From Dyadobacter alkalitolerans DSM 23607 (GTDB lineage: Bacteria; Bacteroidota; Bacteroidia; Cytophagales; Spirosomataceae): a DNA stretch of 64,000 nucleotides. How positions within the stretch are numbered: the stretch's first letter is position 1; each line of letters begins with the position of its first letter. Position numbers and translations under genes: made by a program. Below, one piece after another: positions 26,789-35,393 of this stretch. The notes beneath the pieces were generated by a model that was not told where the DNA came from, ran no database searches, and was given only the letters and a program-made list of their open reading frames with translations. The DNA lies in NCBI RefSeq assembly GCF_000428845.1, contig NZ_AUAS01000013.1, forward strand, positions 148,325 to 212,324, read 5' to 3'.

Positions 26789-27937
26789 TTACAAAGACGT
26801 TCCTATGCCCGGGTCGGAAAAGCGCTTGTCGTTGATAAATTGCTCATCATTTAATGTCTTCAAAAAAGCAATGATTGCTTGCTTATCCGTGGCAGAAAGC
26901 TTAATTCCCCGTTTTTGTCCCGCAACCTGCAACAACGGATCGAGCGACGGCGAGACGAAAATGCTGTCCTTACTGCTGCTCTCATCATTGGCATAATGAT
27001 CCAAAACCGCTTCCAGAGTCGTGAAACGCCCGTCATGCATGTAAGGCGCGGTCAGGCCCACATTGCGCAGGCTCGGAACCTTGAATTTGAGCCTGTCGGC
27101 TTCGTTTAATGTGATGGCATATCTTCCCTGATCATTGATTTTGGCAGGAATCAAACCATTATTTCTGAAACTATGATCTGTGAAAAGCTCACTGCTGTGG
27201 CAGGAAGCGCAATTTTGTTTGAAAAGGATCATTCCCTGCTTTTCCAATGCTGTTAAAGCGGACGCATCGCCTTGTAAAAAATAATCGTAACGGGAAGTGG
27301 CAGAAACGAGGGTCATCATAAACTGCGATAACGCTTTCATCATCCGGTCCGCATTGATTTCATTGGTTCCAAATGCTGCTTCGAACATTTTGGGATAATT
27401 AACCTGCTTCTTAGCTCCTGCCATCGGCGTTTTGCGGAGCTTTTCAATGACATTTCCCACGCGCTCACCCATTTCTACTTTATTCTGGATCGGAACGGGC
27501 GGAACCAGATCCATATCATGCACACCTCCATCCCAGAAGAATGTAGGGCTAAAAGCCATATTCTGAATGGAGGGCGAGTTGCGGGTGCCCAGTAAATCAT
27601 CGACGCCGTGGCTCAGATCGTGTCCGTGATGGGTAAACGCGGCTTGTTGCTGATGACAGGTTCCGCAGCCAATGTTATCCGTCCGGGACAGAATGCCGTC
27701 GTAAAAAAGGAAGCGTCCCAGTTCAACACCTTCGGGGGTTAATGGGTTTTTGGACAGATCATAAACGGGGTCAGGAAAATAAGCAGGTTTTTTCCATTCC
27801 AAAGGCAGCGGATCAGTGGGTGGCGGATCAGTAATGACAGGAGGCTTCGGATCAGGCGTTTCTGACGCTTTATCACAAGAAATCATTCCCTGAAATAAGA
27901 GTAAAAGCACACCAAAAAGCAAAACCGCTTTTTTCAT
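26789..27937 (-). CDS. Di-haem cytochrome c peroxidase family lipoprotein (MbnH/MauG-like)
   Basis: 382 residues with a lipobox (GMISC) and a proline-rich spacer, then two c-type haem sites: CGTCH (91-95) and CASCH (243-247). RNSPSIQNMAFSPTFFWDGG and VPSLRNVGLTAPYMHDGRF are typical of the CcpA/MauG family. It starts 15 bp after the stop of an MbnP-type gene. In methanotrophs the homologous MbnH oxidises a Trp of MbnP to kynurenine, creating a copper site. The pairing here suggests the same relationship, though a plain peroxide-reducing role remains possible. Confidence 0.9.
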   Translation of the reverse strand: MKKAVLLFGVLLLLFQGMISCDKASETPDPKPPVITDPPPTDPLPLEWKKPAYFPDPVYDLSKNPLTPEGVELGRFLFYDGILSRTDNIGCGTCHQQQAAFTHHGHDLSHGVDDLLGTRNSPSIQNMAFSPTFFWDGGVHDMDLVPPVPIQNKVEMGERVGNVIEKLRKTPMAGAKKQVNYPKMFEAAFGTNEINADRMMKALSQFMMTLVSATSRYDYFLQGDASALTALEKQGMILFKQNCASCHSSELFTDHSFRNNGLIPAKINDQGRYAITLNEADRLKFKVPSLRNVGLTAPYMHDGRFTTLEAVLDHYANDESSSKDSIFVSPSLDPLLQVAGQKRGIKLSATDKQAIIAFLKTLNDEQFINDKRFSDPGIGTSL

Positions 27938-27952
27938 ATTAACCCAACTTCC

Positions 27953-28768
27953 TTATTTGTTAATGATCTGGTCGAGACTGAACATAGTCGCGTAATTATC
28001 TGCAATATTTTTTGAAAAAGGAATAAACATTACGCTCCCGTTTTCCTTAATGCGCACTTTGGTCGGGCCATTGAAGACTTTGAGTATATCTGCTTTCAGG
28101 TTAATCTGCGTCGCTGCATTTTCCGAAACAGCCGCCCGCTGATCGCCAAAATCTATTTTCGCAACCCGAATGTTGTTCAATGTCTTGGTGGTAAGCCCGC
28201 CGAAACCGCCGATATGATAGTAAAATTTGCTGTTCGACGATGTTGCAGAGTCCGAACTGCCTTCCAGTTTCAGGAAAATATAACCCGGATTCCAATCCCA
28301 ATACATTGCTTCCTGGTTGGTGGGGCCCGAATCTTTATCCAGAATCCCTTTGCGTTTTGATATATCGGACACACTTCTCAGGCTGTCAACCCCTATGACG
28401 AATTCAATGCCTGTATAGTTGCGCGCCGGGACATTATTAAATGTAATTTTCTGAGAATCAACATTGCCTTCGCGAATCAGGAAGTAACTGGAATCCTGAG
28501 GAACGGCGTAATTGTTTCCGCCCGCAGCGATAAACTTAATGTTGGATATGTAATAATTGAGCGCGCTGACCGTAAATTCTTCCCCGGCAGCATTAACATA
28601 AGTCTCTGAATTGAATTTCAAATCTTTGGAGCCAACCACATTATCGAATTTTACTCTGATACTGCCCTTCGGAAGCGGAACAGGGTCGTCGGTACAGGAG
28701 GAAATAAGAGAAGCACTGAAAATAACTGCCGTAACAGACAGCAACAGATATGAAAATGTCCTTTTCAT
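27953..28768 (-). CDS. MbnP family lipoprotein, putative copper-binding partner
   Basis: 271 residues with a lipobox (LISSC). It has the MbnP family pattern: an N-terminal strand RVKFDNVVGSKDL, SALNYYISNIKFI, FNNVPARNYTGIEFVIGVDS and the Trp-rich core MYWDWNPGYIFLKLEG around residues 155-170, followed by YYHIGGF. MbnP proteins are periplasmic or outer-membrane copper-binding proteins matured by a MauG-like di-haem enzyme. Here the enzyme gene follows immediately. Trp157 and Trp159 are the visible candidates for the modified residue. The copper-binding role is transferred from characterised homologues and not proven by this sequence. Confidence 0.88.
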   Translation of the reverse strand: MKRTFSYLLLSVTAVIFSASLISSCTDDPVPLPKGSIRVKFDNVVGSKDLKFNSETYVNAAGEEFTVSALNYYISNIKFIAAGGNNYAVPQDSSYFLIREGNVDSQKITFNNVPARNYTGIEFVIGVDSLRSVSDISKRKGILDKDSGPTNQEAMYWDWNPGYIFLKLEGSSDSATSSNSKFYYHIGGFGGLTTKTLNNIRVAKIDFGDQRAAVSENAATQINLKADILKVFNGPTKVRIKENGSVMFIPFSKNIADNYATMFSLDQIINK

Positions 28769-28926
28769 GCCGTTCAGGTTAGAGAGAATGAGAGTCTATA
28801 TCATTTACTAAACAGAAAAATGGTCGGATTTATGCGAAATCAGCTTATCGGAGGGCGAAAAATATTCTTTATTGACAGAATCCTGCTGGGATTGGTTTTC
28901 CGTGGAATCGCGAAGAGTAATTTTCC

Positions 28927-28934
28927 TATATTTG
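28927..28934 (+). promoter_or_regulatory. -7 promoter element of exbB
   Basis: TATATTTG is a perfect match to TAnnTTTG, about 105 bp before the exbB ATG. No TTG is found at usual -33 spacing. Confidence 0.5.
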
Positions 28935-29038
28935 CCCTTTAAACAATAAGGGGGCACTAAGGCCGTTTATGTTCAAAGCTGTTTTTTGACCGGATTGACC
29001 TCTTTTTCATTAGCTTAACATTCACTTTTATAACCAAT

Positions 29039-29722
29039 ATGATGCTTCTACAAGCACTTGCTGATTCTACTTTGGCCGCACCCGTTGCCACAGAGGGGCT
29101 TTCTATTATTGATCTTCTTGCAAAAGGAGGCTGGGTCATGTTGCCACTCGGACTACTTTTTCTGGCAACGCTCTTCCTTATTATAGAGCGTTTTCTTGGC
29201 ATTGGAGCCAACGGAAAGATTGATCCGGGCGTGATAGACAATGTGAAGGATTTTATTCAGCAAGGAAACCTGAAATCAGCCGAATCGCTTTGCCGCAACC
29301 AGCGCAATGCTTCCGGGCGGATTTTGGAAAGAGCCATTGGCCGCATTGGTTACCCGATTAAGGACATTGAAACGACGATAGAGAACGCAAGCCAGATCGA
29401 GATTCAGAGAATGGAGGGGAATCTGCCTTATCTGGGGGTTATAGCGGGTATCGCGCCTATGCTTGGTTTCGTCGGAACGATTTCAGGGATTATCCGGATT
29501 TTCTACGATATTTCTATTTCTAACGACTTCAATATCAGCACCATTGCAGGCGGTATGTATGAAAAAATGATCACTTCCGGTTCCGGTCTGATCATTGGTT
29601 TGATCGCCTATGCAGGTTATCACTTGCTGAATATGAAAATTGACCGTTTTGCTTTGCGTTTGCAAATGGCCGCTTCCGATTTCCTTGACGTATTGCAGAA
29701 ACCTGTTGCTGCAAAGAACTAA
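29039..29722 (+). CDS. exbB: MotA/TolQ/ExbB proton channel family protein
   Basis: 227 residues. A first membrane helix (GGWVMLPLGLLFLATLFLIIER), a cytoplasmic domain, then the family-defining second and third helices (GNLPYLGVIAGIAPMLGFVGTISGI and ITSGSGLIIGLIAYAGYHLL). It forms the proton-driven motor with ExbD for TonB-dependent transport or a TolQR-like function. Two ATG codons are adjacent at the start; the first is used here. The exbD gene follows after 15 bp. No TonB protein is beside them, apart from the TonB-domain M56 protein 3 kb away. Confidence 0.92.
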   Translation: MMLLQALADSTLAAPVATEGLSIIDLLAKGGWVMLPLGLLFLATLFLIIERFLGIGANGKIDPGVIDNVKDFIQQGNLKSAESLCRNQRNASGRILERAIGRIGYPIKDIETTIENASQIEIQRMEGNLPYLGVIAGIAPMLGFVGTISGIIRIFYDISISNDFNISTIAGGMYEKMITSGSGLIIGLIAYAGYHLLNMKIDRFALRLQMAASDFLDVLQKPVAAKN

Positions 29723-29737
29723 TATCATTTCCAAAAT

Positions 29738-30130
29738 ATGAAAATACGTCGTAAGGCTCGTTTTGCCCCAGAGGTGTTCACGCACTCGCTGAACGATATT
29801 ATGTTTTTCCTCTTGCTGTTCTTTTTGATCATCTCCACGATGTCTAATCCGAACGTGATCAAGCTGATGTTGCCTAAGGCATCAGCGACGCAGCAAATGT
29901 ATAAGAAGCAGATTACCCTTTCTATTGATGAAAATAAGGGTTATTTTATTGATAAAGAGCCTATTCCGTTTGATCGCTTAGAGACCGAACTGCAAAATAT
30001 TTTCGCCAATGTGGAGGACAAGACCATTGTTTTAAGGGTTGATAAAAACCTTGCTGTTCAGGACCTGATGGATGTGCTGGAACTCGGCGCGAAAAATGAG
30101 ATTAAAATGGTGATGGCTACTGCAAAGTAA
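29738..30130 (+). CDS. exbD: ExbD/TolR family biopolymer transport protein
   Basis: 130 residues with a short cytoplasmic start, a single membrane helix carrying the essential Asp (HSLNDIMFFLLLFFLII) and a periplasmic domain that ends with VLRVDKNLAVQDLMDVLE. It partners the upstream ExbB. Only one ExbD is present, whereas many Bacteroidota operons encode two. It is convergent with the oxidoreductase gene, with four bases between the stops. Confidence 0.92.
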   Translation: MKIRRKARFAPEVFTHSLNDIMFFLLLFFLIISTMSNPNVIKLMLPKASATQQMYKKQITLSIDENKGYFIDKEPIPFDRLETELQNIFANVEDKTIVLRVDKNLAVQDLMDVLELGAKNEIKMVMATAK

Positions 30131-30134
30131 GCCA

Positions 30135-31160
30135 TCACTTTTCTGCACTTTTATAAATTGCTTCCACGATTTTTTGTAAAACAGCGCCCTGCGAAGCATT
30201 ACAAATGTTACTAGGCTTTCCATCACAAGCATCCAGGAAAGCAATAGTATTTTTAAGCTGAATGTCGGTTTCTTCCAAATGTGGAAATTCCATATCAACG
30301 AGCTCTCCTTCCACTTCGCTGTATAACGAAAACGGGTTCAGCACTGCGCCGGCCTTTGTTCCAAAAACTTCCAAATTGACGTTTTTCGGTATTTTTGTAT
30401 TCAATGCAAATGACGTAGACAGCGTGATGCTGGCATTATCAGGAAAAGATAAATGAGCAAAACAAGCATCCTCAACCTCAAACTTTTCTGCGTCCCAACC
30501 TCCCATTAAGCCTTTTCCACCTGCTTTTCCAATGTAGTCATATGTGTTCGCAATGACGCGGTCGGGCTCGCTGTAACCGAGCAGTCCCAACGCAAGATCC
30601 AACACATGAACGCCCAGGTCCATCAACGCACCGCCACCTTGAATGGATTTATTCGTAAAATTTCCCCAGCCCGGAATGCCGCGTCGACGCAGGAAATTGG
30701 CCTTAATGTGGTAAATTTCACCCAGACGCCCGTTGTCCAAAGCGCGTTTAAGTAAACTGTATTCCGGCGTTTGCCTGAGTTGAAAATTGTAAGCAAGCAC
30801 TTTTCCATTTTTCTGTGCCAAATCCGCCATTTCACCAGCCTGAGCCGCATGAATCGCCGGTGGCTTTTCACAAAGCACGTGGCAATTATTTTCCAAAGCC
30901 TGCATGGTAAATGGATGATGCAGATTATTGGCCGTGCAGTTAATGATCAGATCGGGTTTGTTGTCGTTTTCAAACATTTCAGCGGCATTGTCAAAAGCGA
31001 GCGGAATGTCATGCTTATCCGCCAATGCGCGTGCCTTGTGAATGTCACGACTGCAAATGGCAACAAGCTCAACACGCTCAGGAAGTGCTTTTAGTGCTGG
31101 AATGTGGTTCTGATCAGCAATATGGCCGCCGCCAATGATGGCTGCTTTAAGGATTGGCAT
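30135..31160 (-). CDS. Gfo/Idh/MocA family oxidoreductase
   Basis: 341 residues. N-terminal Rossmann domain with IIGGGHIADQNHIPAL and the CEKPPAIHAAQA motif that contains the conserved Lys, followed by an alpha/beta domain with GGGALMDLGVHVLDLALGLLG, where the Asp and His are catalytic. Members use NAD(P) to oxidise or reduce sugars, inositols or similar polyols. The substrate cannot be deduced. It is transcribed alone, upstream of the M56 pair's terminator region. Confidence 0.92.
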   Translation of the reverse strand: MPILKAAIIGGGHIADQNHIPALKALPERVELVAICSRDIHKARALADKHDIPLAFDNAAEMFENDNKPDLIINCTANNLHHPFTMQALENNCHVLCEKPPAIHAAQAGEMADLAQKNGKVLAYNFQLRQTPEYSLLKRALDNGRLGEIYHIKANFLRRRGIPGWGNFTNKSIQGGGALMDLGVHVLDLALGLLGYSEPDRVIANTYDYIGKAGGKGLMGGWDAEKFEVEDACFAHLSFPDNASITLSTSFALNTKIPKNVNLEVFGTKAGAVLNPFSLYSEVEGELVDMEFPHLEETDIQLKNTIAFLDACDGKPSNICNASQGAVLQKIVEAIYKSAEK

Positions 31161-31220
31161 AAATAAGGGTTCGGAATGAATGCTAGGAAGGCAAAAGTAT
31201 CAAATCGTTCCGAAATGTCT

Positions 31221-31250
31221 AACAAAAATGCCCGGAACGAGCTGGGCATT
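31221..31250 (-). terminator. Rho-independent terminator of the M56 peptidase operon
   Basis: AATGCCC (31227-31233) pairs with GGGCATT (31244-31250), extended by inner G-U and G-C pairs, and is followed on the minus strand by a run of T. It lies 34 bp after the stop of the M56 gene. Confidence 0.75.
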
Positions 31251-31283
31251 GGTATTACGTATAAGCTAAATGTCAGCCTTGCT

Positions 31284-32651
31284 TTACTTTTTTGTATTGA
31301 TAATGATAACGCCATCTTTTCCTTCATTTCCATAAATATCAATCGCACTTTGATTTTTAAGCACATTGATAGACTCGATCTGTTCGGGCTTAATGTGATG
31401 ATGTCCCATCGACCCACGCTGCTCCTGCTTGACGCCGTCAACAATTATCAATGCATTACTTCCCGGACCATTGTAACCTCTGATGCTTATCGTCCCACCG
31501 ACTTTTGGAAACGAGTCCATTTTTGCGATAGGCCCAATGTTGGCTGCATAACGATAATTCGAGAATGTTGCTGCTTTTGCAGGTGATTGCGGAAGCGTAT
31601 CCTGGGTTTGAGATGTATAAGAAGTCGTGGAGAATAAATTTGCATTGGCCTTTTTCGAAACCTTACTTTTTTTTGATTTTGGTGCGGCTTTCTCAGTTAC
31701 GGCCTGTTGCATTGGCGTTTCAACTGCTTTGAGGTCATCCAGTTTAGCATGCTCAACAATCATCTGACCAATTGCAGCTGGTGTCAGTTTTTCGATGGAT
31801 TCTACAACTCTTTCCCGTGCTGCCGTTGTCACCAGCACGATGCAGATCAGCGGCAGCACGATGAAATATTTGCTTCGCAGCCATTCCGCATTGCGATTTT
31901 TATAGATCATCTTAATCCGGCTTTTTAACAGCGGACCATTGAAAAAATGGTTGGTTAATGCCGCAGCAGGTGCATTGAATGCGTAAGCGACCAGAAACCG
32001 TGCATATCCATCCCGGTCCGGGGCATGCTCATCGGCCAGATATTCATGAACTTCCTGTAAAGAGCGCTTGTAAAACCAGAGCACGGGATTGAACCAAAAT
32101 ACAATTTTCAAAAGCTCAATAAAAACAATGTCCAAACTATGCATCTGATGAATGTGGACAGATTCGTGTCTCAGGATCGGTTCAAAGCTCTCTTCATAAT
32201 CCCTCCGGTTCATAACCAGCCATTTAAAAAATGAAAATGAACCAACCTCATTATGCGGAAGCAGCACCAGTTTCACATCATTTAAATCCATTACATCATC
32301 CTGCCTGATCATCACAAAAACGTCCCGGATTGACCTGACAAAGGCGGAAAGCAGATACAATGAACCCGCCGCACACAAAGCGAACAAGATAGGGCTCCAT
32401 GTAGTAAGCCAGGAAACCGGCTCGGGCGACTCCATGTAAGGAAGGCTTGCAGCCGCATATATCGCAGGTTTTGAAGTAACAACTGCCTCAGGAAAGCTTA
32501 CCAAAGGCAGCAGAAATGCAATCAATAACGAGCCAACCAGGTAAATCCGGTTCCAGGTAAAGAAGGTATGATTGCGCAGTAACAGTCTGTAAGTGAGGTA
32601 AAAAAGCACCCAAAACAAATTGACCTTTGCGAGATACAGCAGTGTTTCCAT
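31284..32651 (-). CDS. M56 (BlaR1-type) peptidase fused to a SusC-like TonB-plug domain
   Basis: 455 residues. Four N-terminal membrane helices surround the M56 zinc peptidase core, with HESVHIHQMHSLD providing the HExxH motif and EVHEYLADEH the third-ligand region. After a further helix and a Lys/Ser-rich linker, the C-terminus (about 375-455) has TISIRGYNGPGSNALIIVDGVKQ and GKDGVIIINTKK, the STN-like plug of SusC-type receptors. BlaR1 proteins cleave a BlaI-type repressor when a signal binds. Here the extracytoplasmic sensor is replaced by a plug domain. It is the last gene of the blaI operon, 52 bp after its paralogue. Confidence 0.9.
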   Translation of the reverse strand: METLLYLAKVNLFWVLFYLTYRLLLRNHTFFTWNRIYLVGSLLIAFLLPLVSFPEAVVTSKPAIYAAASLPYMESPEPVSWLTTWSPILFALCAAGSLYLLSAFVRSIRDVFVMIRQDDVMDLNDVKLVLLPHNEVGSFSFFKWLVMNRRDYEESFEPILRHESVHIHQMHSLDIVFIELLKIVFWFNPVLWFYKRSLQEVHEYLADEHAPDRDGYARFLVAYAFNAPAAALTNHFFNGPLLKSRIKMIYKNRNAEWLRSKYFIVLPLICIVLVTTAARERVVESIEKLTPAAIGQMIVEHAKLDDLKAVETPMQQAVTEKAAPKSKKSKVSKKANANLFSTTSYTSQTQDTLPQSPAKAATFSNYRYAANIGPIAKMDSFPKVGGTISIRGYNGPGSNALIIVDGVKQEQRGSMGHHHIKPEQIESINVLKNQSAIDIYGNEGKDGVIIINTKK

Positions 32652-32703
32652 TTTTGTACTTGAATGTTAATGTGAACTCAGCGTTGGTATTTTTATCCGG
32701 GAA

Positions 32704-34017
32704 CTAACGCGATACAGGGCCATAATGTACAACCGTCGCCGCGGATTTCGCCGCTTCTTTGTGACTGCTTGATGTTTTCTCGTCGCTTTCTTCCAGTTGG
32801 AAGTTTACCGGCAAGTGGTATTTTACATTAACCGGTTCCCCATTTTGTCTCCCGGGTTTCCATTTCGGAAATAGTGCAAGCACTCTTGCAGCCTCCTCGT
32901 CACAGCCTGACCCAATGCCTTTTAAGACCTTGATGTCTCGAACATCGCCGCTGGTAGTAACAATAAATTGTAAAAAGACCCGTCCCTGAACATTGTTCTT
33001 TGCCGCAGCAGTAGGGTATTTTATTTTTCTTCCAAGGAACTGAAACATAGCCTGTTGCCCACCTGGGAATTCGGGCTGTTCTTCAACGACTGTGAAGACT
33101 TTTTCATTTGCAAGTGCATCGTTAGCTGCCTTTTCTGAATTTCTAAAGGCCAATTCTGCTTCATTCTGCTCGGTTTGTTCACAACCTGCGACAAATAATG
33201 CCGTACTTCCTATAACCGTCAGGGCCAGCATATAGGTGCTGAGCATCCATTTCGAAGTTCTGTTTTTGTAGATCATACGAATGCGATTTTTGATTTGCGA
33301 TGGTTTAAAAAAATGATTCGTTAACGAAGTGATAGGCGCTTTTAATGCATAGGCGACCAAGAAACGGGCATAAAGATCCCGGTTAGGCGCCTGGGCGTCC
33401 GCAAGAAATTCGTGGATTTCCTGCATGGAGCGCTTGTAAAGCAAAAGGAATGGGTTGAACCAGAACAAGACTTTCAAAATCTCGATAAAGAGAATGTCCA
33501 AACTGTGCATTTGCTGCGTATGGACCATTTCATGTCTCAAAATGGCATCGAAATGATGCTCGTAATCGTTGCGATTAATCACAATCCACTTCAAAAACGA
33601 GAATGAGCCAGTGTTGTTAGAATCGATTAAAACCACGGTGCAGTCATCGAGCTTGATGATTTCACCGGCTTTTAAAAACATCCGTAACTGAATAATATGC
33701 TTCAAAAACTGGAATGCGGCAATCATCAATCCAATGGCATAAACAGCCCAGATTGCCTGCGTTTTACTCAACACCGGCGCCTCTTCGTAATTTGGTGAAA
33801 CGGTAAAAGTGGCAGCATTAATCTGATATACGACCGGAATTGTAGGCGCATTCTCAGGGTAGATCAGCAGTGGAAGCAGAAACGCCAGGCACAAGGATCC
33901 GAGCAAATAATAGCGGTTCCATTTGAAGAATGTATGGTTCCGCAGCATGAGCAAATAACACGCAATGAGCAAGATCCAATACAAGTTAACCTTTCCAATG
34001 TACAATAGCGTTTCCAT
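32704..34017 (-). CDS. M56 (BlaR1-type) peptidase with C-terminal TonB domain
   Basis: 437 residues, a paralogue of the next gene in the operon. Four N-terminal membrane helices enclose the HExxH core (HEMVHTQQMHSLD) and EIHEFLADAQ. After a fifth helix and a spacer comes a TonB C-terminal domain (KNNVQGRVFLQFIVTTSGDVRD, FPKWKPGRQNGEPVNVKYHLPVNF). Such proteins may energise or sense outer-membrane transport and are encoded with a BlaI repressor, which starts 11 bp upstream. The substrate is expected to be that repressor or an envelope protein. Confidence 0.92.
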   Translation of the reverse strand: METLLYIGKVNLYWILLIACYLLMLRNHTFFKWNRYYLLGSLCLAFLLPLLIYPENAPTIPVVYQINAATFTVSPNYEEAPVLSKTQAIWAVYAIGLMIAAFQFLKHIIQLRMFLKAGEIIKLDDCTVVLIDSNNTGSFSFLKWIVINRNDYEHHFDAILRHEMVHTQQMHSLDILFIEILKVLFWFNPFLLLYKRSMQEIHEFLADAQAPNRDLYARFLVAYALKAPITSLTNHFFKPSQIKNRIRMIYKNRTSKWMLSTYMLALTVIGSTALFVAGCEQTEQNEAELAFRNSEKAANDALANEKVFTVVEEQPEFPGGQQAMFQFLGRKIKYPTAAAKNNVQGRVFLQFIVTTSGDVRDIKVLKGIGSGCDEEAARVLALFPKWKPGRQNGEPVNVKYHLPVNFQLEESDEKTSSSHKEAAKSAATVVHYGPVSR

Positions 34018-34028
34018 GGCTAACGGAT

Positions 34029-34403
34029 TTATTCTTCGCTTTTATGATCATTAATCAGCTTCATGATTTCATCCAGATCCTTGGTTTTGAGATCATTATC
34101 CTTTACGAAAAAGGAAACCAGGTTAGGAAGCGAGTTGTCAAAATAATTGACCATCAGCTGCTGTATTTCATGGCGCTTGTATTCTTCCTCGCTGATCAGC
34201 GGAAAATATTCGTGCGTTTTGCCATAAGCCGTGTAACCCACAACTTCCTTCTTCTCCAAAATCCGGATGATCGTGGAAACCGTGTTATAAGCAGGCTTAG
34301 GTTCAGGCATTTCGGCCAAAATGTCTTTTACAAAAGCCTTTTTCAATTGCCACAAGATCCGCATGATCTCTTCTTCGGCCCGCGTTAATGTGCGTATTTC
34401 CAT
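34029..34403 (-). CDS. BlaI/MecI/CopY family transcriptional repressor
   Basis: 124 residues with the winged-helix pattern LTRAEEEIMRILWQLKKAFVKDILAEMP, followed by the recognition helix region AYNTVSTIIRILEKKEVVGY and the wing (AYGKTHEYFPLIS). The C-terminal helices dimerise. Repressors of this family are cleaved by M56 peptidases, and two such peptidases follow directly. Two ACTA-N6-TAGT palindromes lie across its own promoter, consistent with autoregulation. Confidence 0.93.
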   Translation of the reverse strand: MEIRTLTRAEEEIMRILWQLKKAFVKDILAEMPEPKPAYNTVSTIIRILEKKEVVGYTAYGKTHEYFPLISEEEYKRHEIQQLMVNYFDNSLPNLVSFFVKDNDLKTKDLDEIMKLINDHKSEE

Positions 34404-34442
34404 AATGTTATTTTGTCTTTCCAGTATTTCGAACTACTAATT

Positions 34443-34486
34443 CAAAGGTAATACTATTTACTTAGTTTCAAAACTATTTTATTAGT
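34443..34486 (-). promoter_or_regulatory. Promoter with two BlaI operator-like palindromes
   Basis: On the minus strand a -33 TTG (34469-34471) and a -7 element TACCTTTG (34443-34450) are 18 bp apart. Two palindromes of the form ACTA-N6-TAGT lie at 34453-34466 (in the spacer) and 34473-34486 (just upstream), with starts 20 bp apart, about two helical turns. A repressor dimer at each would block RNA polymerase. The match to the BlaI family preference for TACTA-like half-sites supports autoregulation of the blaI-M56-M56 operon. Confidence 0.7.
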
Positions 34487-34492
34487 TATACG

Positions 34493-34528
34493 AGAAAAGA
34501 TAAAAGCGAAGGTGTTTTGCTTCGCTTT
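34493..34528 (-). terminator. Probable Rho-independent terminator of the Uma2 gene
   Basis: AAAGCGAAG (34503-34511) pairs perfectly with CTTCGCTTT (34520-34528), followed on the minus strand by a T-rich stretch TATCTTTT. It is 76 bp past the Uma2 stop. Confidence 0.65.
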
Positions 34529-34603
34529 CTGAATGTGTTTAAATAGAGCTAAATGATTTACGAATCAAGCTTTTACCAGATGCTGCCTGTGGCTTTTAAC
34601 AGT

Positions 34604-35251
34604 TCATGCAAACTCCGAGCCTTTGTCTTTTAAATACTGACCAACATTGCAAGTAATACTGTCTAGTATTTCCACATCACGATTCCAGTCAAACGACTGC
34701 CATCCCTCATCGTGCGTTGCAACCATGACCTTTTTTGATTCTGTCAGAAACCAAATGACTTTCTCGGTGCCAAAATCCAGTAATTTTCCAGTTTTCAGAT
34801 TGATGTAGCTGTGAGCAGTTAAGTCTTCCAGCGCAATGTCAATGTCCACTTCAATTGAAATAAGCGGTGGAACACTCGCGTAATTTTTATTGATCTTATC
34901 AATGGTCAGTTTACTGCTGTCAAAAATTAACAAATCTCCCGCCAAATTATTCTTTCGATCGAGATGCAACCCTGCTTCGTTTGTCAGAATATGATATTTA
35001 TGCTCATCGATTTGCTTGCCAATCCAAATCGTTAAGTATGTGATCAGGAAAGCCTGCAAAGAACTCGAACCCATAATGTCTTCAACCGTTTTCGTTTTGG
35101 CCAGTACGTCGCGGTAACCTTTGCGATACAAGGGTATGCCGTCAATTATTTCATGGATCAGAACGTCAGGTATATTTTTCGCAGAGATTGTCTTTTGCAA
35201 AACCCTCTGCGGATTGGAAGAAGCTATCATATGTCCTATTGATTTGCTCAT
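34604..35251 (-). CDS. Uma2 family endonuclease-like protein
   Basis: 215 residues of the DUF820/Uma2 family, which has a PD-(D/E)XK-type nuclease fold. Visible conserved features are GLHLDRKNNLAGDLLIFDSS, the PPLISIEVD strand, and TGKLLDFGTEKVIWFLTESKKV. The acidic residues in LAGDLL and SIEVD and the Lys in FGTEKVIWFL would be the catalytic set. Its role in Bacteroidota is unknown. The ATG at 35251 was chosen because residues before it form no part of the domain. It stands alone between two terminators. Confidence 0.82.
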   Translation of the reverse strand: MSKSIGHMIASSNPQRVLQKTISAKNIPDVLIHEIIDGIPLYRKGYRDVLAKTKTVEDIMGSSSLQAFLITYLTIWIGKQIDEHKYHILTNEAGLHLDRKNNLAGDLLIFDSSKLTIDKINKNYASVPPLISIEVDIDIALEDLTAHSYINLKTGKLLDFGTEKVIWFLTESKKVMVATHDEGWQSFDWNRDVEILDSITCNVGQYLKDKGSEFA

Positions 35252-35339
35252 AAGTAAATATAATGATTTTTGCTTTGGGGCGGAAGAGCATTGTCCCACC
35301 GGTTTACTGCCATTTTTCTAACGGTAATCTGCCGTATAA

Positions 35340-35373
35340 AGCAAAAGCAGCAAGAGTTGCCTCCTGCTGCTTT
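35340..35373 (-). terminator. Probable Rho-independent terminator of pyk
   Basis: AAAGCAGCA (35344-35352) pairs with TGCTGCTTT (35365-35373), with a short T-run following on the minus strand. It lies 21 bp past the pyk stop. Confidence 0.65.
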
Positions 35374-35393
35374 CTAATAAGAATTCCTTCTAT

